Origin: Motacilla alba alba
Lineage: Eukaryota; Chordata; Aves; Passeriformes; Motacillidae
Direction: 5' to 3'
DNA length: 64,000 nucleotides
Assembly (NCBI RefSeq): GCF_015832195.1
Contig: NC_052027.1
Location: 18,450,688 to 18,514,687, forward strand
In this document: in pieces, positions 50,676 through 62,085 of the stretch
Position numbering within the stretch: the first letter of the stretch is position 1
Layout: each line of letters starts with the position of its first letter
Made by a program: the position numbers and the translations under genes
The notes under the pieces: generated by a model
Seen by the model: the letters and a program-made list of their open reading frames with translations, nothing else
What the model was told of the DNA's origin: nothing
Database searches by the model: none

Positions 50676-52097
50676 CCGCCACCCTGTGCAGAGAGGGACA
50701 GGAATTCATGGACACACAACAGCTCTTGAATTACCTCGGGTGAATTGGACTGAATGGCCCCAGATTGCTTTCCTGTTCTTAAAACCTATTACAGACGGGG
50801 AAAAGAAAAAAACAAACAAACAGAATGCACTTCAGAAAACTGTCAGTGCTTATAAAATAAAAACCTATAAAAACCACACGTCAAGGCCATTCCTTAGGAT
50901 CCAAAGATTACATGATGTACTTGTAATTATCATTCTGAGCACACGGGGAAGGCAGAATGTGCTTGAAAAACTTGACCAGAAAGGTGTTAGAGTTGGCAGA
51001 GAGGTGTGTGAAGAGCAGGGAAGAGTTGCCCAGGACTTAGATCACAAACCATAAGATACATTTTTTATTTTAAAGGCATCAAATGAGCAGTACAGAATTA
51101 ACTTTCAGCAAGCAGCTGCAGGTTATCGGTGCCACCACACAAGGTGAGAAAGGCCTGAAGATAATCAGGGGACTGAAGAACATGATAAAGACAAAATAAG
51201 AGTCAGAGCCACCTCAGGGACCTTCCCAAAGAGGGTAAGAGGCACCAAGAACAAGGAAATTTGAACTGCACAAAAGGAACAATATTGTTCCTGCTGGTGC
51301 TGTTCCAGCACTGCCAGAGACACAGTGGAATTGTGTCATCCAGGATCCCCAAATTCCATTGCTTAGGAATTCAATCCGACTTCAAGATCAGATCCGAATT
51401 TCACACCTGGAGTGAGGGATTGGACCAGAAAATGGCCAGAGAGGATCCCCTTCACCCTCCAGTATTACAGAAACGTGCAGTTTCCACATTGCAAACCTTC
51501 CCATTGCCTCTGGGAGCTCAAGGCTGGCAGTTCCATCCTCCAGCAGAGCTGTGGGTGCCACACTGAAAAATCCCGGGCAGTTCAGAGAGAAATCCAAACC
51601 AGAAGGCTTTTTGCAACCTGTCAGAAGGAAGAGGAAATGGCTTCTTTGTCAGAGTGATTTAATATTGCATTACCCTTCATGAATCACATTCTGGATGATT
51701 AATGCACTGCAGGGTCGTTGTGTAAAAGCAAGAGGCCAGGCAGGAGCTGTCAGGAAGAAGCCAGGGAATTTGGCAAGCCCTGTTCAGGATTCTGGCACAT
51801 GAGAAGGAAGCTGGAAGATTCCGGGATAAACATTCATCCAAATGTTTATGGCAAAATTATTAGAAGGAACACAGGAAGTTAGGTGGCAGGATAATTATCA
51901 ATGCACATTTCAAGCAACGCTTCAGGGTTTGAAACATGGGGTTTGGGATTGGAAAAGGGGGGTTTAAATAATAGCATTTTCGTGATATTAAAGGAAAAGC
52001 CAGTTATTTTCTATAGTAGATAGAAGAATCACATCTTCTGCTTGTTCCTTCTTTCATGAGAGGGATGTTACAGAGCTGGGCAGAACATTTCCAGTTT
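50676..52097. other. Unannotated stretch
   Basis: About 1.4 kb of ordinary sequence; no gene or repeat family recognised. Confidence 0.5.
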
Positions 52098-52287
52098 GAA
52101 AAAATAAAAACAAAAACAAACAAACCAAAGGAGATAGATTAAAAGCTTCACCCCTAAAAAAAAAAAAACACCAAAAAAAAAAACCAAAACAAAAAAAAAC
52201 CACAAAAAACAAAACAAAAAAAAAAACAACAAAAAAACCCCCCAAAAAACCCACACAAAACCAAAACCAAAAAAACCCACCCCAAAT
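52098..52287. repeat. A/C-rich low-complexity tract
   Basis: About 190 bp of A runs broken by single or double C, almost free of G and T in its second half. The opposite-strand frames reading Phe/Val-rich sequence are artefacts. Confidence 0.9.
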
Positions 52288-52551
52288 TCCCTAATTCCCT
52301 GTATTCTTGCAATTGTTACCATTATCTGAAAAATGCATTCAGAAAATGTCCTGCTTTGCTCCCACAAACCAAATTCATGGGAAAAGTTGAAAGTTAAATG
52401 AGAGGCCAGAGGAAGCCAATTCAAACGGCGCTGATTTTCTTTAGGTGGCAGGAGCCTGCATTTGTATTAAACAGTCCTGGAAAGATTCCAGTCAGCTGGA
52501 CAGCCCAGAGGAGAAAAATGAAAGTGTTTGTGCATCTCAGGCTGGGTAGGA

Positions 52552-53246
52552 TTCAGCTCAGAAAACACACACCAGTCCCATGAACACAACAATCCAGGGA
52601 ATCACATCCTGTGGAAATTGCTCCTTCCAATGAAATCAGGAACACTTGAAATTAAGAAAACAAACACATGCTTTACTCTAAATCCTACCCCCCTCATCTA
52701 TCCTCCAATGCTTCTCAGCAAAAGTCTCATCATTTCTGTTCTTTTCATTCAGGCCAAAGAACTGAAAAGTTGCAACTTCATTCAGCAAATGTATTCATTT
52801 CAGCAATGTTTATCAGCTTTCCCACAATATTTATTGCTGAGATATTCATGCACCTCAGGAGAAAGAGAGATTTATTTTCTCAGCTCTGCAGCACGGAGAA
52901 AATTCTTGATCCATCTTTGCAAAGTCTGGAAAACTTGGCTGGGAGAAAAATCCAGCTGTCCAAAACTTACTTACTGCTTGCCCTTCATGTTAGGTTTGAG
53001 GCTCTGAAGCACTTATCTGAGATTTTTAAGGAACATCACTTCTATTGCAGCAGCTCTCGTTGTCTTAGAAAGAATTATAAAATCCCTGAGCAGCCCAGGA
53101 GTTTGCCCTGAGCCCAGGACTGCATTGCCCAGGAACATGGCAAGGGAATAAACCCAACAAAGACAAGGCACAGAAAGGAAATGAAGAAATAAAGGCAGTG
53201 TTTTAAACCATGATTCCATTGTCCATGAGAGCCAGATACACCCCAC
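52552..53246 (+). repeat. 690-bp duplicated segment, copy 2
   Basis: Direct repeat of 47858-48547, offset by 4694 bp at the left end and 4699 at the right. The flanks differ on both sides. A partial third copy follows at once (53258-53368). Confidence 0.85.
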
Positions 53247-53257
53247 TCTCACTGTCT

Positions 53258-53368
53258 GCCCTTCATGTTAGGTTTGAGGATCTGAAGAATTCGTCAGAGA
53301 TTTTTAAGGAACATCACTTCTCTTGCAGCAGCTCTCATTGTTCGAGAAACAATTATAAAATCCCTGAG
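53258..53368 (+). repeat. Partial third copy of the 690-bp segment
   Basis: Repeats the part from GCCCTTCATGTTAGG to AAAATCCCTGAG (copy 2 positions about 52979-53091). It is more diverged than copies 1 and 2 are from each other. Its placement head to tail after copy 2 points to tandem duplication as one step. Confidence 0.8.
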
Positions 53369-55703
53369 GACAAGTGGGTTGTCGGGTGAGGAAGCAGCAG
53401 CAGAATGTGTCTGCAGGAGGGCAGAACTTCCTCCCAGCAGCCGGGCCAAAGAGCAGAGCTCACAAAAAATGGGCTGGGCTGGGGGGAGGGAAACCCTGCA
53501 GCTCTCAGGAAATACTGAATTGACAGGAATCTCAGATTTTCTTCCAATTTTCACCTAGAAGATCTTGCAGGCAGGGACTGGCAGGCTCTGGGATTATTCA
53601 CCTGTCCTTTTTCAGAGTCTGGGAGGGGTGTACAGCAGGGATTTATGTGTCAGTCCAGCAAGAGGTGAAGCAATTGAGAATTCGCAGCCCTGCCATGTGC
53701 ACACACCAAGTCCTCCCTGCCCCGTGTCCCTCACCCTCTCCATCCACCTCCTCTGTCCATCCACATGAGCTCACCTTTAAAAAATTGCACAAAGCACTTC
53801 TGAAGCCAGCAGAGCTTTCAAAACTTCCAAAACTTTCAGAATTTCCTATCAATTTCTGAATTGCCTTTTGAAGCCTGGAGAAGCTTTCCTCGCAGAACTG
53901 AATTCTGAAGTTATTATCTCCCAATCTCTTGCTATCATTTGAAATGATGCACAATACTGAAACCATCTGAAGAAGAATTTTTTTTTCAGCACTTCAATAA
54001 ATCCTTCAGAAGTGTGCTGATGCTTCCTCAGAACAGCAGAGGTTCATTATCAGTACCCAGGAACACAGCAAAACACAATCAAACAAGACAAAGAGGGTAA
54101 CATTGCATTAACCAAAGGTTATGAGCCTTTGGTTGCTCAATTCTATTCTGCCCCAGAATGTTTCCTAGGAAAAACCAGAAGGAAACTAGAATCTTTCATT
54201 TTTAGCAATTAACTCTAGTTCTTAGTGATTTTCCACGTCATCATCCACGTTCTTCCTTTATTATTCCTGCTGAGTATCACCATGAAAATATTGCTTTTAA
54301 CTCCCAGATGCAAACAACCACAGCAGCAGAACCTGCAGTCATTATTCCATGTACTGGAAGGGGTTTTGGAGGTGATGAACTTCATTCCTTCCAGTGAGGG
54401 ACACCAGGAAATGCCCCTTTTGCAGCAGGTTAGGAGGCAAAGGTGGGGAAACAAACACAGCAAGGTGAAAATGTATCCATGGATTTATGGCTTCCATTCT
54501 CCTTAACTCCCCCACAACATCAAACAAAGATGTAATTCCTCATCCTCATCCTGAAGAATTTTTAAAGCCCCCTCTTTTTTCCTCACACACTTACTTTTTA
54601 CACATATTTTCACCTCAGAGCCATGCTTTAAATACTTGTGTAGAGATGGCTTTAAAGCTTGACTCTGCTTTGAAAATGGCAGGACATGGTGAAAAAGAGA
54701 ACTCCTCTCCCTACCAGCAGTGCTTCTGCCTGGATTTAGGAAGTTATGATTTCCTCTAACAACCTGATGATGAGGCTCTAACTTGCAAAGTAATAAATCA
54801 AAGCCATCCTTTGCACCTCCCCCCATAAATTCAGCATCCTGTTCTCAGCTACTGCAATCAGCACAAGCATCAAACATTTAATTTTTTATCCACAAAATCC
54901 TGTCCCTGGCTGATGTAGATGTGTCAGCAAGACATCTTCTGCCACACAGTTTCTCTGGAAGTTTGTACACATTGAGGAGAACACTGTTTACATTTTCAGC
55001 TGACAACTTACTCAGACATACCCTGTTCAAGCTTCCTCACGGACCTTTCCAGGGAATTTTTTTGAGATATCTAATTAGTGATTAGAGCTGGAGGTGAGAA
55101 AAGCACTCAAAGAAGACCATTCCCAGTCCCCCATCAAAGCAAATCATGCATATTTTCTTGACCTTGCTGTTTCTCCTCACCTCCCCTCTCTGCAGATGTC
55201 CAGTCCCTTCCCTTTCCCTGGAATTCCTTTGTTGTTGCAGGACCGTTGTCCTGAAGGCTTTCCCAAATTCCCCCTGCCAAGGCTCCCTCATGTCTGCACG
55301 CAGCCCTTCTCCCTCCAGTGAAAAGCTCCAGTTAACCCCATTTAAAGCTGTGTTAACCCCTCACTGCCAGAGGCTCATGCAAAGGCAATGCAGTAAAGCA
55401 CAACTGATCCAGCTGCCCTCCATCCAACCCTCCTGAGGCTGTCCCGGTGGCTTAGAAGCCAAAGTGGCTCTGGTTGGAGCCCAAGTCAGCTGAAAATCAA
55501 CCCCAGAGGAGCTCAGAGCTCTTTTCTGAGTTCATGCCTTGCCTGTGAGCCCAGGGAGGACGCAGCTCCAGGGGTGAGCCAGGGCACAGGCAGCAAGAGC
55601 TGAATGCTTCCTGAATGCCAAGGGATGAGCTTCTCTGGGTGTCCCAGCTCCTCACAGCCTTTCCTGACACTCACTGACCCCAAAGGCAGTGGCTGGAGTT
55701 TAA
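53369..55703. other. Unannotated stretch, no gene supported
   Basis: About 2.3 kb of ordinary sequence with no recognised element. Confidence 0.5.
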
Positions 55704-56321
55704 TTTCCTCTTTTCTTTTCTTTTCTTTTCTTTTCTTTTCTTTTCTTTTCTTTTCTTTTCTTTTCTTTTCTTTTCTTTTCTTTTCTTTTCTTTTCTTTTC
55801 TTTTCTTTTCTTTTCTTTTCTTTTCTTTTCTTTTCTTTTCTTTTCTCTTTCTTTTCTTTTCTCTCCTCTCCTCTCCTCTCCTCTCCTCTCCTCTCCTCTC
55901 CTCTCCTCTCCTCTCCTCTCCTCTCCTCTCCTCTCCTCTCCTTTTTTTTTCCTTTCCTTTCCTTTCCTTTCCTTTCCTTTCCTTTCCTTTCCTTTCCTTT
56001 CCTTTCCTTTCCTTTCCTTTCCTTCCTTTCCTTTCTTTCCTTTCCTTTCCTTTCCTTTCCTTTCCTTTCCTTTCCTTTCCTTTCCTTTCCTTTCCTTTCC
56101 TTTCCTTTCCTTCCCTTCCCTTCCCTTCCCTTCCCTTCCCTTCCCTTCCCTTCCCTTCCCTTCCCTTCCCTTCCCTTCCCTTCCCTTCCCTTCCCTTCCC
56201 TTCCCTTCCCGTCTCTTTCCCTTTCCCTTTCCCTTTCCCTTTCCCTTTCCCTTTCCCTTTCCCTTTCCCTTTCTTTTTTTTTTTTTCCCTTTTTTCCCTC
56301 TTTTTTTTCCTTTCCTTTCCC
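55704..56321 (+). repeat. 618-bp homopyrimidine tract
   Basis: Only C and T occur on the plus strand except a single G at 56211. The tract is a series of blocks: TTTTC (about 55710-55845), TCCTC (about 55861-55940), TTTCC (about 55951-56110), TTCCC (about 56111-56210), then the hexamer TTTCCC (about 56220-56272), with T-rich ends. Each block is very homogeneous. Polypurine-polypyrimidine mirror repeats can form triplex (H-DNA) structures. Minus-strand frames of 207 to 286 codons (Lys/Arg/Glu/Gly) and the plus-strand 259-codon frame (Phe/Ser/Leu/Pro) are artefacts. Confidence 0.97.
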
Positions 56322-56888
56322 ATTCACCCCTAGACTCTGTCCCCCTGGCAGGGACAGCAGGATGCTCTCTCACAGCTCTTTGAAGAGGCAGTGAGAGGTG
56401 AAACTTTCAGTGAATCCCTGACAAATGACAGATCGACAGGAACAGAGGGGAAAGTGAGTGTTTTAAAGGCACCCCTACATCTTTTTTCCTTTTTTTTTCA
56501 ATGAAACATCACAGAGAAGATACTCCTCCATGGAAAAACTATCATCCAGGTTTTCAATTTAGAGAATCCCTACACATGCTTCTGTGCTTTTGCCCCTTTT
56601 CCCTTTTTGTGAGCATCAGCAGGGAAGCCTTTAAAGTTATTTCTTCAAAAGATTTCCTCCAGGTTGAATTTCTCTGCAAACTTAGAGAAAACGGGCTAAA
56701 ATCTGTAAATATTTGTCACTTCCAGGATGAAATCCCTGCTGTCTCTGGATACCACACCAGACTTTTCCTTCACCTGCTTGCTGCTTCAACCCAGACACTT
56801 CCTATACTCAGTTTTCCATCACCAGCTTACTACAGGAAGAAATTTGGGGGAAAAAAAGAATTCAGGGCAGCCACAACTCTGTGCACAT
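56322..56888. other. Unannotated stretch
   Basis: About 570 bp between the pyrimidine tract and the family B LTR; nothing recognised. Confidence 0.5.
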
Positions 56889-56892
56889 GGGC

Positions 56893-57351
56893 TGATGCCT
56901 CAGGTTTAGCTTTTATGTTTTCAGATTCTGTGCTGCTTTAGTGTGAGGTCTGGGTTCATATCAGGGGATGCTGAGCTCTCTGCACAGAGCAGGGAGACAA
57001 AACAATTCCTGCTCCAGCTGGGCACCAAGGACAAATGATCCAAAGCTCAGCCCAGGAGCACAAACAGCGTGGGCTGGAGAGAGACAAACAAGCAGGGTGG
57101 GAGTGCCTGGGCTAAAGCTGGAACGGGACAATGAACTGCAAGGTGCAAATGGAGCAGAGCTGAGCCAAGGGAGAGCCCCCGGGAGCGCTCGTGCATTTTG
57201 GGACCATTTGGGTTCCTCTTGGGTGCAGCCCTGGCTGGGCTCTTGTGCTGCCCAAGGTGCATCCATGGAGGAGATCCTTTCAATAAATCCCTGCTTTATT
57301 CTGTAGCTCTGTCCAGCCTCTGCTCTAGGGCAGCCCTAGAACAAGGCATCA
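56893..57351 (+). mobile_element. Solo LTR, plus orientation (family B, copy 3)
   Basis: Starts TGATGCCTCAGGT and ends GAACAAGGCATCA, with the intact 7-bp inverted terminal repeat TGATGCC/GGCATCA. An exact 4-bp duplication GGGC flanks it (56889-56892 and 57352-57355). AATAAA is at 57282-57287. It has the same length (459 bp) as copy 1 on the other strand at 20949-21407. No internal viral region adjoins it. Confidence 0.87.
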
Positions 57352-57355
57352 GGGC

Positions 57356-59067
57356 TGGCTCTTCAGTAATACCAACCTGCCCCAAACAGACCCCGCAAAA
57401 ACCAGGAAAAGCACCCACACACAGGTTTCTACCTGCAAGACTTCAAGGTCACAGCATTAAAGGCCTTCCAGTTCTGCAGGTTTTAGAGATACTCTTTGTT
57501 TGACTCAAAGCAGCAGTGGCAAACCACATTTCTGGGTTTGTTGACATTGCTGACAGCCCATTACTTCCTTTCACTACCAACACTTCGGTTTGTTTGCTCT
57601 AAAAACCAAACAGACCTGGGCTGTTTCTTCTTCTAAACTCAAAAGAAACCCTTCAGCCACTCTTTATTTTGAATTTGTCACCTCATTGAAGCTGGTAGTT
57701 ACAGAGACTAATAATAATAATAACAATAATAATAATACATTCTTCTATTTCTATTTCTTGATGCTTCCTGTAATTTTCTTTCTTTCCATTCCCTCTGTTT
57801 TCCCAGAATTCGTCCTTCCTCTCATGTCTTCATCATCATTATGACATGACAAATGGAGAAAGGAAGAAATGAGGTTTATTTTAAATTTAAAAAAAGGCAA
57901 AATTCTCCTTCTTTGCACCCAAGAGTAGCCAAAAATGGCCAATTTAAAGACACCAACAGAACTCAGGTGAGCCCTGAGAAGCCCTTCTCTGGAGAAGCTG
58001 TGGATTTTTACAGATCCTGAGGTAACCCTGGGACAGGATTTGTGTTGCACTGAGCATGGCTCCCATTAAAAGTGGGAACAGCAGCAAGACTGCTTCCATG
58101 CCGTCCTGACCAGGATTCTGACTTTATTTCAGCTTTTCCTGATTATTTCCATGACGTAAATCCACTTACACAGATATATTTTATTTATTTATTGTGTAAA
58201 TCTTTCCAAAAAGTAATTTGCTCTTGTAAATTTTATACCAATTCAGTTTGGGTGGAGCATTAGCAAAGAATTCCTTCTCATGGAAAAAGGGAAAAATCCT
58301 CCTGTAAAGATGTAAAAATCCTGTAAAAATCCTCCTGTTCCTGTAAAGATGTTGCCTCAGTTCCAAGAAAGCAGCGAAAAGGGAATTATACACCTGATTT
58401 ATTTCTATTCTGAGAGATCCCCTGAGGGATTTCCTGCCTATAATTAAAAATTCTCAGTATTTGCTGCTGATGACATCTTACAATTATAATTATAATGATA
58501 ATTTCTTGTATTGCCGGGGAAATAATGTGTTTATAAAGAAGAGATGAGAGCAGCACCCCGTGGGGCAGTTTAATGCTGCCGTATAATGGGGCTCCATGAA
58601 CACCTGATGGAATTAGTGACCATTCAAAGCCTCTTCCAGTGCCCTCCTCGATAAATGAGAGCATTCTATAATTAGCTACCTAAATATATGCAGAGAAACA
58701 CATTTCCACCTTTCCCGTGACCCACCAGAATCAGGAGATCATTTCTTGTCAAAGGATCACAATGATTTCCCTGGGGGCAAGCCCAGAGCTCCTTTGTTTT
58801 CTGCTCCTGTTCTGATTCACAGTGCCCAGGAAGAAAACGGGACTGGAAGGCTCTCAGGAAGGAAATTAATGCCAGTAATTAATTAATTTGGGAGCCCAAA
58901 GCTCTGTGGCTGGAAAAGTGAGGTGATTTATCCCTGCTAATTTACTGGGGGAGAGCAAGGACAACGCTCAGGGAAACAGCTCCTAATTTGTAAATATTCT
59001 GGATTTAGAGCAAGAGGTGCAAAGTGGAATTATGAAGTGATGATGTCAGACCCATGAGAGGCTGAGG
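57356..59067. other. Unannotated stretch with minor repeats
   Basis: About 1.7 kb. An AAT run with one C lies at 57709-57737, and a small local duplication (CCTCCTGTAAAGATG and CCTGTAAAGATGTTG) at 58296-58352. No gene is supported. Confidence 0.5.
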
Positions 59068-59220
59068 TGATGCCTTCTGGGTTACCTACGGCCAGAGGCC
59101 AGCCAGAATTAGGGCAATAAAAGCAGTTCTATTTATTGAAGGGCCTGCAGCAACATTTAGGGCAGATGAAGACTCCCAGGGGCTACACCCAAAAATGGAC
59201 CACGGGTCCCGGGTTTTTGT
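59068..59220 (-). mobile_element. Truncated LTR-like fragment
   Basis: Starts TGATGCCTTCTGGG on the plus strand, the same TGATGCC terminus as the family B LTRs, and carries AATAAA on the minus strand (plus-strand TTTATT near 59133-59138). From memory it resembles the 3' part of a songbird LTR. The other end is lost against the adjacent CR1. Confidence 0.4.
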
Positions 59221-59585
59221 ACTTTGAGGTGGGAAAGGGGCTCAGCCTGGAGCAAAGGAGGCTCAGGGGGGCCCTTCTGGCTCTGCACAGCTCCTGCCAG
59301 GAGGGGACAGCCGGGGGGATTTGGGATCCAGTCCCAGGGAACAGCGACAGGAGGAGAGGGAACAACAGCCTCAGGCTGGCCCAGGTAGGACAGCAGCAGG
59401 AATTTCCCCATGGAAAGGGAGCTCAGGAATTGGAACTGCCCGGGGGGGGGGGTTGGAGTGCCCATCCCTGGAGTGTCCAAGGGATTCCTGGACACTCAGA
59501 GCTCTGGGCTGGGGACAAGGTGGGCTGGGGGCACAGCTGGGCCTCGCTGGCCTTGGAGCTCTTTTCCAATTATTATGATTTTATG
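59221..59585 (+). mobile_element. CR1 LINE fragment, diverged subfamily
   Basis: CR1 landmarks in order: GGGCTCAGCCTGGAGCAAAGG near 59238, GGAGTGCCCATCCCTGGAGT near 59455, GCTCTGGGCTGGGGACAAGG near 59502 and GGCCTTGGAGCTCTTTTCCA near 59551. The extreme 3' end is degraded. A G10-11 run lies at 59441-59451. It sits just before the GGAAT satellite. Confidence 0.75.
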
Positions 59586-59659
59586 TGCAGAAAAGTGGCT
59601 TTGGGGGTGGATCATCCTTCATTACCGAGCACTACCACTACTGTGTATTTCACTGCATA

Positions 59660-62085
59660 CAACGGAATACAAACTTCCAATGGAATACATGGAATGGAAT
59701 GCAAATCTCCAAGGGAATACATGGAATGGAATGCAAATCTCCAAAGGACTACAGGGAATGAAATGGAACGGAATACAAATTTCCAAAGAATACATGGAAC
59801 TGAATACAAATCTCCAATGGAATATATGGAACAGAATGCAAATCTCCAAAGGAATACAGGGAATGAAATAGAATGGAATACAAATCTCCAATGGAATATC
59901 TGGAAAAGAATGCAAATCTCCCACAGAATACACGGAATGAAATGCAAATCTCCAAAGGAATACATGCAATGGAATGCAAAATTCCAATGTAATACATCGA
60001 ATGGAATAGAAAGCAATGGAATAAAAATTTCCAATGGAATACATGGAACGGAATTGAATGGAATGCAAATCTCCAATGGAATACATGGAATGGAATGCAA
60101 ATCTCTAACGGAACACATGCAATGGAATGGAATGCAAATCTCCAATGGAATACATGGAATGCAAATTTCCAATGGAATACATGGAATGGAATGCAAATCT
60201 CCAATAGAATGGAATGGAATGGAATGCATATCTCCAATGGAATACATGGAAAGGAATGGAATGGAATGGAATGGAATGGAATGGAATGAAAATCTCCAAT
60301 GGAATACATGGAATGGAATGCAATGGAATGCAAATATCCAATGAAATACATGGAATGGAATGGAATGCAAATCTCCAAAGGAATACATGGAATGGAATGG
60401 AATGGAATGGAATGGAATGGAACACAAATCTCCAATGGAATACATGGAATAGAATGGAATGGAATGGAATGGAATGGAATGGAAATCTCCAATGGAATAC
60501 ATGGAATGGCATGGCATGGCATGGAAGGGAATGGAATGGAATGGAATGGAATGCAAATATCCAATGGAATACATGGAATGGAATGGAATGCAAATCTCTA
60601 ACGGAATACATGCAATGGAATGGAATGCAAATCTCCAATGGAATACATGGAATGGAAAGGAATGGAATGAAATGGAATGAAAATCGCCAATGGAATACAT
60701 GGAATGGAAAGGAATGGAATGGAATGGAATGAAAATCGCCAATGGAATACATGGAATGGAATGCAATGGAATGCAATGGAATGCAAATATCCAATGAAAT
60801 ACATGGAATGGAATGGAATGGAATGGAATGGAATGGAATGGAATGGAATCAAATGCAAATCACCAATGGAATACATGGAATGGAATGGAATGCAAATACC
60901 CAAAGGAATACATGGAATGGAATGGAATGCAACTCTCCAATGGAATACATGGAATGGAATGGAATGGAATGGAATGCAAATCCCCAACGGAATACATGGA
61001 ATGGAATGGAATGGAATGGAATGGAATGGAATGGAATGGAAATCTCCAATGGAATACATGGAATGGAAAGGAATGGAATGGAATGCAAATTTCCAATGGA
61101 ATACATGGAATGGAATGCAAATCTCTAACGGAATACATGCAATGGAATGGAATGCAAATCTCTAATGGAATACATGGAATGGCATGGCATGGAAGGGAAT
61201 TGAATGGAATGGAATGCAAATCTCCAATGGAATACATGGAATTGAATGGAATGAAAATCTCCAATGGAATACATGGAATGGAATGGAATGGAATGGAATG
61301 GAATGGAATGCAATGGAATGCAATGCAATGGAATTGAATGGAATGCAAATCTCCAATGGAATACATGGAATGGAAAGGAATGGAATGGAATGGAATGCAA
61401 ATCTCCAATGGAATACATGGAATGGAAAGGAATGGAATGGAATGGAATGCAAATTTCCAATGGAATACATGGAATGGCATGGCATGGAAGGGAATGGAAT
61501 GGAATGGAATGCAAATCTCCAATGGAATACATGGAATGGAATGGAATGGAATGGAATGGAATGGAATGGAATGGAATGGAATGGAATGGAATGCAAATCT
61601 CCAATGGAATACTGGAATGGCATGGAATGGAATGGAATGCAAATATCCAATGGAATACATGGAATGGAATGGAATGGAATGGAATGGAATGGAATGGAAT
61701 GCAATGCAATGCAATGCAATGCAATGCAATGCAATGCAATGGATTGGAATGCATATCTCCAATGGAATACATGGAATGGAATGGAATGGAATGGAATGGA
61801 ATGGAATGGAATGCAAATCTCCAATGGAATACTGGAATGGCATGGAATGGAATGGAATGCAAATATCCAATGGAATACATGGAATGGAATGGAATGGAAT
61901 GGAATGGAATGGAATGCAATGGAATGCAATGGAATGCAATGGAATGCAATGCAATGGAATGCAATGGAATGCAATGGATTGGAATGCATATCTCCAATGG
62001 AATACATGGAATGGAATGGAATGGAATGGGATGGAATGCAAATCCCCAATGGAATACATGGAATGGAATGGAATGCAAATCTCCA
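59660..62085 (+). repeat. GGAAT-type satellite, about 2.4 kb
   Basis: Runs of the pentamer GGAAT are interspersed with a recurring longer piece, GCAAATCTCCAATGGAATAC plus ATGGAAT. Pure pentamer runs reach about 10 copies (near 61530-61590). The left 600 bp is more diverged (AAAG, ACAG and ACGG variants); the centre and right are more homogeneous, and two blocks convert to GCAAT (about 61689-61738) or alternating GGAAT/GCAAT (about 61905-61980). All three frames of each strand stay open because the pentamer lacks stops in any phase; the frames of up to 484 codons are artefacts. Confidence 0.95.

Noticed and set aside
50446..51054. 202-codon Tyr/Ile-rich open frame
   Set aside because: It begins in the AT island and runs into sequence with no recognisable domain or splice signals.
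47858..53246. Direct 690-bp repeats as the two LTRs of a full-length 5.4-kb retroelement
   Set aside because: The repeats lack TG/CA ends and flanking duplications. The interior holds a CR1, an AT island and no retroviral coding traces, and a third partial copy abuts copy 2.
55513..56383. Lys/Glu/Gly-rich (minus) and Phe/Ser/Pro-rich (plus) open frames of 207-286 codons
   Set aside because: They translate the homopyrimidine tract; frames on both strands are open only because of its composition.
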